NCBI GenBank assembly: GCA_020740775.1
Contig: JAHEWK010000016.1
Coordinates: 1,178,001 to 1,242,000, forward strand
Reading direction: 5' to 3'
Length of the DNA: 64,000 bases
From: Ilyonectria destructans
Taxonomy: Eukaryota; Ascomycota; Sordariomycetes; Hypocreales; Nectriaceae
Shown here: positions 58,944 to 64,000 of the stretch, piece by piece
Position numbering within the stretch: the stretch's first letter is position 1
Layout: every line of letters starts with the position of its first letter
Program-made: the position numbers and the translations under genes
Notes under the pieces: model-generated
Told to the model about the DNA's origin: nothing
Databases searched by the model: none
Seen by the model: the letters and a program-made list of their open reading frames with translations, nothing else

Positions 58944-60045
58944 ATGCGTCCCTCTGCGCTCCCCATCGCGCTGCTCGCCGCGGGCGCTGTCGCCGAAACC
59001 TCTAGCTCGAACTGCACCAGTGGCCTGTACATCGTCGTCGCGCGTGGCACCGGCGAGCGCAATGGTACGGGCACCTTCGGCACCATCGCCGACGACATCG
59101 CCGCAAAGGTCGACGACTCCATCATCGAGGCGCTGGACTACCCGGCCACGTCTACGGATCCCCTCTACACCGAGTCGGAGAAGGACGGCGTGCAGGAGAT
59201 GCAGGATATCATCCTCAACTACCACGAGGCCTGCCCCAAGGCCAAGTTTGCCGTCCTCGGCTACTCCCAGGTAATTGGCGCCAAGCTCGCGACACGCCGC
59301 CGGACAATTGTGCTCACATCACCAACAGGGTGGCCAGGTTGCCAGCGATGCTTTCTGCGGTGGAGCGGGTAACGGCTTCTCGGAGCTCGCTGCGCTGCCG
59401 GTCGACTTTGTCACCGAATTCTGTGAGTCGCAACACCGGGAGTCATCCCGAGGATGCCGAATTGAGTCGCTGATTGGAACCGTGCAGTCGCTGCCATTGT
59501 CCTCTTCGGAGACCCCAGCCACTTGGCCAACACTACGTTCGACCGGGGAACTAGCATCAAGGACGGTGTATGTTGTGCTCCCGATTGTGTGAATGTCCAA
59601 AGACTAATCAAACGCCCAGGTTTTCGCTCGCGATAACGTGACGTTCTGCGAGGAGCACTACGGCTCCATTCTCCGGTCCTTCTGCGACACCGGTGACGTC
59701 TACTGTGACTCGGGCAACGACGAGGAAGTACACCACTCGTATTTCACCACGTACGCCAAGGACGTCGTCGACTTTGTCGTCGATGGCTATGAGAAGTTGG
59801 ATAAGAGCTCTGCGACCAGTACTGGCACCGCGACCCCGGCCTCGTCCACCGCTACCTCCGCGTCCACCGCTACCTCCGCGTCATCCGCAGCCTCCGCGTC
59901 CTCCGCATCCTCCGCCACCTCCTCCCCCGCCGCAACCACGTCGGCTCCCAGTGGCCAAGGCAACGCCGCTTCCGCGCTGGCGCCCGGCTTGGCTTTCGTG
60001 GTAGCCGTCCCCCTGGTGTTGGCTGCGTTGGAAATGGTGCTGTAG
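58944..60045 (+). CDS. Cutinase-like CE5 esterase with GPI-type tail
   Basis: Predicted 308 residues in four exons: 58944-59270, 59329-59422, 59488-59567 and 59620-60045. Signal peptide 1-17 is followed by the CE5 core. YIVVARGTGERNGTG starts the fold, GYSQGGQ holds the nucleophile Ser (about 108), and CDTGDVYC and HHSYFTTYAKD carry the expected Asp and His. Cysteines can form the family's disulfides. A Ser/Thr/Ala linker follows (about residues 225-275) and a C-terminal hydrophobic segment (APGLAFVVAVPLVLAALEMV), which suggests GPI anchoring to the plasma membrane or wall. The likely activity is on cutin, acetylxylan or other esters. The substrate cannot be told. Confidence 0.9.
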
Positions 60046-60509
60046 AAGGATTTAATAACGGACATGACGGCTATGATGGATGAGCTCAAGCAGGAGGAGA
60101 AGCATGTGCCATGTATTCCCTACGTCCAAACAAGGTTCTCGTTAAATATTTTAGACATCTACTGGGATAAATGAATATAAACTCCCTCGCCTTTGCACTT
60201 TGCGTTAGCCCTCGCGTCCCGCATGTAGTATCTCCGTCTCTCCGACTTGGGCTGAAATTTGCGACGAAAGTGTCGGTTTCAGAAATATTGAGAGACCATG
60301 AAACATCCCGGACGTGACGAACACTCAGGAATGAGATAGCTATGGAATGAATGAAAGGAGGACATTTGCGACTGGGATATTCATCACGCTCGAGTGAATT
60401 AGAAGCAACGAATTATAAAATAAATGTAATACGATAAGATAATGAAACGAGTAGAGGACATAATAGTCTCCGTAATCACCTCGACTCCTTACTTAAAGGG
60501 CTAGTTAAG
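60046..60509. other. Convergent 3' intergenic region
   Basis: AT-rich sequence between the stops of the cutinase-like gene and the acyl-CoA dehydrogenase gene. No gene seen. Confidence 0.6.
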
Positions 60510-61888
60510 TTATATGTTGCTCTTAATGCTTGATTTCTTAAAAGTCCGCTCGATCTGCCTCCGTCTCACACCAACATTACCCCCGTCAAAGATAGGGAGG
60601 CATAGTGCGTCGGTCATCAACTCTCCGAACCCCAGCTCCTTATTATACGATGACCTATTCAGTTTCATTAGCTCATTGCATCTTCCAGGAGAGGTCACGG
60701 AGGAATGGCACTTACACCCCAACAGCGTTCATCGCTTCCACGACAGCCTGGACTGCATTGTCGGAGCAAAACACCTTCGCTTCGTATGCTAGTTCTGGGC
60801 CGTCGGGTGTTTGACCCAGGGCACAGCTTGCCCTCCACGTCAATGCTCTGCTGGCATCCAATCGCATTTTAATGGATATAAGCAGGTCCGCCACACTCTG
60901 CTTCTCCAGAATGGGCTCCTTGCCGCCGCGCGTCTCTGTCCTGCAAAAGGCCAATGCGAGCTCGAAGCACCGCCGCATAACGCCAACGGACATGGCCCCA
61001 ACGATAACGGCGGACATGGTGAAGGCCATCTCCGCAATTTCCTCCCCAGGCCCTTCAAGCATATTTCCTATCGGTACGCGAAGGCCCTGGAAGCGTACGT
61101 GTGGGCCGGACACGGCCTGATGACCGACTGTGGATGGATGCGAGATGACCTGGTAGCTGGAGGCATCGTTTGCAGCAATGTCTGCGCGACTAACGAGGAC
61201 GATTGCGATTCGGGAGTCCTCGGCGAATCGACATGTGACGCATTGCAATTCAGCGCCGCGATCATCCCAGCCGGCGCAATTTGTTGCCCACATCTGTAGT
61301 TGTCAGCAATTAATTCTTTATGAGTGAATTTGAATGGGGTGGAAAAGGTGGAAAAAATAACTAGAACCAGACCAGAGAACCAACCTTGTCTCCATCTATT
61401 ATCAATGTTTCCCCTTCCCTCCTCACCGTTGTCTGTAAGCCAACCTTGTCACCGCCAGTTTCCGTAAAGTTTGCTGTGCCTCCAGGTTCAGAATGTACCA
61501 AGCTGGCCAATGGTGATCCTTCTCCAAGAAACGGCGTCAAGAACTGCTTGCGCTGAGCTTCAGTACCGGCTAAGATCAACGGCGTCATACCGAGGCCCGT
61601 TGCCAAGATGGTCAGCGAAACGCTGCAATCTACAGCGTATAGCTCCTCGACACACAAGACGGCATCAATAAGTGCACCGCCTGTGCCGCCTTGGGTGGTT
61701 GGGATCTGGGACTTGATGAGCCCAGCGGCGACGCCCTTTTCGTAAAGCGGTTGTGTTGCCCGGAACTTTGCAGAAGGAGTCAATGGGTCAGTGTAGACGG
61801 CGCGCGCAGTGGTTAGGTGCTGAGCTGCAAACTGAGCGGCGGCGTCACGGATGGCCTCTTGAGCCGGGGAGAGATTGAAGTCAACCAT
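60510..61888 (-). CDS. Acyl-CoA dehydrogenase family protein
   Basis: Predicted 408 residues from exons 61888-61385, 61293-60716 and 60654-60510. The last intron (GTAAGT...GAATAG) joins VEAMNAVGV to SSYNKELGFGELMTDALCLP, the normal C-terminal helix of the family. The N-terminal helical domain (FNLSPAQEAIRDAAAQFAAQ) and the middle domain (ASLVHSEPGGTANF; GDKMWATNCAGWD) are present, and then the C-terminal helices. The catalytic Glu cannot be placed with certainty. FAD-dependent oxidation of an acyl-CoA or related substrate is expected. The end DGGNVGVRRRQI differs from the usual mitochondrial medium-chain enzymes and recalls fungal accessory ACADs. It is divergent from the MDR gene at 62691. 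Confidence 0.9.
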
Positions 61889-62690
61889 TGCTTTGTTGTT
61901 TTAATACGTTGTGGTGGAAAGATATGATAAGGTTGAATGTCCTTGTTTATTTCTTACCGTGAGCATGCATTATATATACTTGAGTGGCTGAGATACGTAT
62001 ATGCAGCCTTCTCTACACGGTCAGCCTATCGGAGATGGAGATTGTTACTAATTGTAGGTGTTGAATACTAAGTAAGTCCTGATTTGCTAAAGATCAAAGA
62101 AGATCCATCGCCATTGGTTTATCTCTTGGCTCCGCGGAGATGCTTGATACGCTATTTTGTCGGCTGATCCAGATAGCCAGATAACGTTTCCGAGTTCCGT
62201 CTTGAAGGTAACAATATTCCGATTCCGAATCAACTATGACCTGACTACATCTGACTCAATTAAGATATAACTTATCTCAACTACACGCGGCCCAGAGGTG
62301 TTCCCCTCACTTAGTCTACACTCAAGTCCAGATACAAATACTCACGCGTACCAGGCTCTCCCGAACAGCACATGCATCGCTACGTATCGCCTTGGATTCA
62401 CTTCTATTTTATATTCTTTACTCGCTGTTGATGTCAGATAACTGTAGGTGGGACATATCGGTCCTGAAAAGCCTCGGTCTATAATGATCGGGTTCCCTCC
62501 TTGCTGATCCGATCAGCTTACTGTACTGTGGTGTGTATTCGTGGTGAGTTGCAATTTGTCAGCAACACAACTGCGGGGATACAATCAGCCGTCAGGTTCG
62601 TACTCAACGCATAAATGAGATCTGTAAAGTTGTAATAGTTCTCAATTTCCCTTTATTTTGTCAAGAAACCAAACTCAAGTTAGAAGTCAA
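61889..62690. promoter_or_regulatory. Divergent promoter of the ACAD and MDR genes
   Basis: An 802-bp gap separates the two start codons. A TATATA-type run lies near 61971-61978, about 85 bp from the ACAD start. No other motif stands out to me. Co-regulation is possible but unproven. Confidence 0.5.
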
Positions 62691-63838
62691 ATGTCTAATG
62701 CTCAAATCTTGTCACGCCGAGCTTTTCGCCGCACCGATGACTTCGCTCCTGGAAACCCCAAGCTCAAGCTTGTCGCCGAGCATCTCCCACTTCCTCTCCA
62801 CCCAACATCGGTCCTGATCAAGGTCCATGCTGTCGGCCTCAACTATAGGGATGCCAATACTGCAAATGGTGGTAATCCTTGGCCGGTCTTGCCTCACGGA
62901 ATTCCAGGAAATGATGCAGCAGGAGAGATCATAGCCGTTGGTGATAGGGTCAAGACATTAGTGCTTGGAGATCGAGTTGCCCCGACCACTGACACGGAGA
63001 ATATCACTGGGCGAGAGTCGACAAGATCTTGGTTGGCAGCCGATGAAGATGGAGTCATGGCCGATTACTTGGTCTTTGATGAGACTAAAGTGTGCAAGCT
63101 CCCGGGCTATCTCGATTGGCTATGTGCAAGCATAATCCCTTGTGCCGGGGTGACTGCATGGGCTGCACTTAAGGGTACCCGTATTGGTCAAACTGTGTTG
63201 ATTCAAGGTGAGCTTATTATGGCCAAGGAGATTATCGTCTACTCACGATTTCCAGGCACTGGCGGTGTGAGCATGTTTGCGCTCAAGTTGGCCCGACTGG
63301 CAGGTCTCAAAGTGATTTTGACATCCTCCAGTGACGAGAAACTCAACAATATGAAGGAGCGGTTTCCATCTCCGCCCCTTCTGACTGTTAACTATTCTAC
63401 GAGTCCCGAGTGGCACGAACAAGTGCTCAAGCTTACTGAGGGCGTCGGCGTTGATCTAGTTGTCGAAGTCGGAGGCAACTCTTCGTTGATAAAGAGCATG
63501 AAGTGTACACGACGTGGAGGGACTATCAGTCAAGTAGGCTATCTCAGTAAGGGGGATAGTGCGGAGTTAGACCAGTTTCTTTCTGTCATCATCGATAGGA
63601 GAGTAGTCTTGAGGTGAGTGCATGCTACATTACTCACGACTAGGGGGGCTAACTTTCTATCAGAGGTATCAACGCTGGGTCAAAGCAGGATATGGATGAC
63701 CTTTGCGCTGCTTTGTCTGCCACTCGAGCAGAACTTAGCGATATTATAGACTCGGTATATCCATTCGAGCAGGCTGAGGAGGCCATCGAGTACATCTGGC
63801 AAGGTAAACAAGTTGGGAAGATTGTTCTCCGATTATAG
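62691..63838 (+). CDS. MDR-superfamily NAD(P)-dependent alcohol dehydrogenase/quinone reductase-like
   Basis: Predicted 349 residues from exons 62691-63207, 63256-63613 and 63664-63838. The first intron (GTGAGC...TCCAG) removes a stretch that would otherwise stay open, and the second ends the frame if retained. The GroES-like part reads VHAVGLNYRDANTANGG and GIPGNDAAGEIIAVGDRVK. The Rossmann part has TGGVSMFALKLARLAG and VDLVVEVGGNSSL. The usual zinc-ligand Cys and the GHE motif of zinc alcohol dehydrogenases are absent (GND in place of GHE), so the enzyme probably works without catalytic zinc. The end is GKQVGKIVLRL. ATG 62691 was preferred to an earlier frame opening at 62658. Its substrate is unknown. 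Confidence 0.9.
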
Positions 63839-64000
63839 ATGGATTTGCGAGATGCATTGCATTGGTGACAGCCCTTGAGAGGTTTATGATCAAATTATGG
63901 ACGTGAGTTTTGTGTTTGTATCAATTTGTCTACTCATTACGGCACCTTCTGCTTATGGCACTCAAGTGCTTTAGTCTATACTCGATCATCAACTCCCTCA
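63839..64000. other. 3' flank of the MDR gene to the window end
   Basis: 162 bp of non-coding sequence. Nothing recognisable. Confidence 0.6.

Noticed and set aside
62658..62690. Earlier ATG for the MDR gene
   Set aside because: The extra 11 codons are not family-like, and ATG 62691 follows TCAA, a better context.

Overview
The window looks like nuclear DNA of a filamentous ascomycete (Pezizomycotina, most likely a Sordariomycete close to Hypocreales). Genes are intron-poor, with introns of about 50-100 nt and GTRNGT/YAG borders. Recognisable fungal families include NST1, the Rho2 GTPase, mitochondrial ribosomal protein mL40, Tma20/MCT-1, a CE5 cutinase-like esterase and a dihydroxyacetone-synthase-like transketolase. 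A large AT-rich block has the signature of repeat-induced point mutation (RIP: C to T, loss of CpA/TpG, stop codons throughout).

Layout. 1-4.9 kb is a gene graveyard. It holds a decayed Prp43-type DEAH helicase gene carrying three copies of an 81-bp palindromic mini-element, each with a clean 5-bp target-site duplication, then a frameshifted acidic-protein gene, then two more degraded copies of the element. 5-17.4 kb is ordinary housekeeping and metabolic sequence: ADP-ribosylglycohydrolase, a divergent pair of polyol-type SDR and transketolase/DAS, two lineage-type hypothetical proteins, mL40, and rho2 with a 6-nt microexon. About 5 kb without a supportable gene precedes the intronless 1201-codon NST1 gene. 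27-42 kb carries two membrane proteins with Cys-rich outer parts, a small I78-type inhibitor, Tma20, a proline-rich protein with an in-frame TAG before a coding-like tail, and a nucleotidyltransferase-like protein.

45.9-57.4 kb is a nested transposon. A Fot1/pogo-type DNA transposon (TA duplication, long inverted repeats, about 2.8 kb) was split by a complete Ty3/gypsy retrotransposon (8604 bp, two 433-bp LTRs, GCTAG duplication). Both are heavily RIP-mutated. The gypsy relic also carries an oppositely oriented accessory reading frame downstream of pol.

57.4-64 kb returns to genes: a GPI-type cutinase-like protein, then a divergent pair of acyl-CoA dehydrogenase and zinc-less MDR oxidoreductase.

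Two divergent pairs, SDR with DAS-like transketolase and acyl-CoA dehydrogenase with MDR, could each share a promoter and a metabolic job, but that is inference. The most unusual signals are the 81-bp hairpin element, the rho2 microexon, the in-frame TAG and the antisense frame in the gypsy relic. Exon borders were read by eye from splice motifs and family fit. No search was run.
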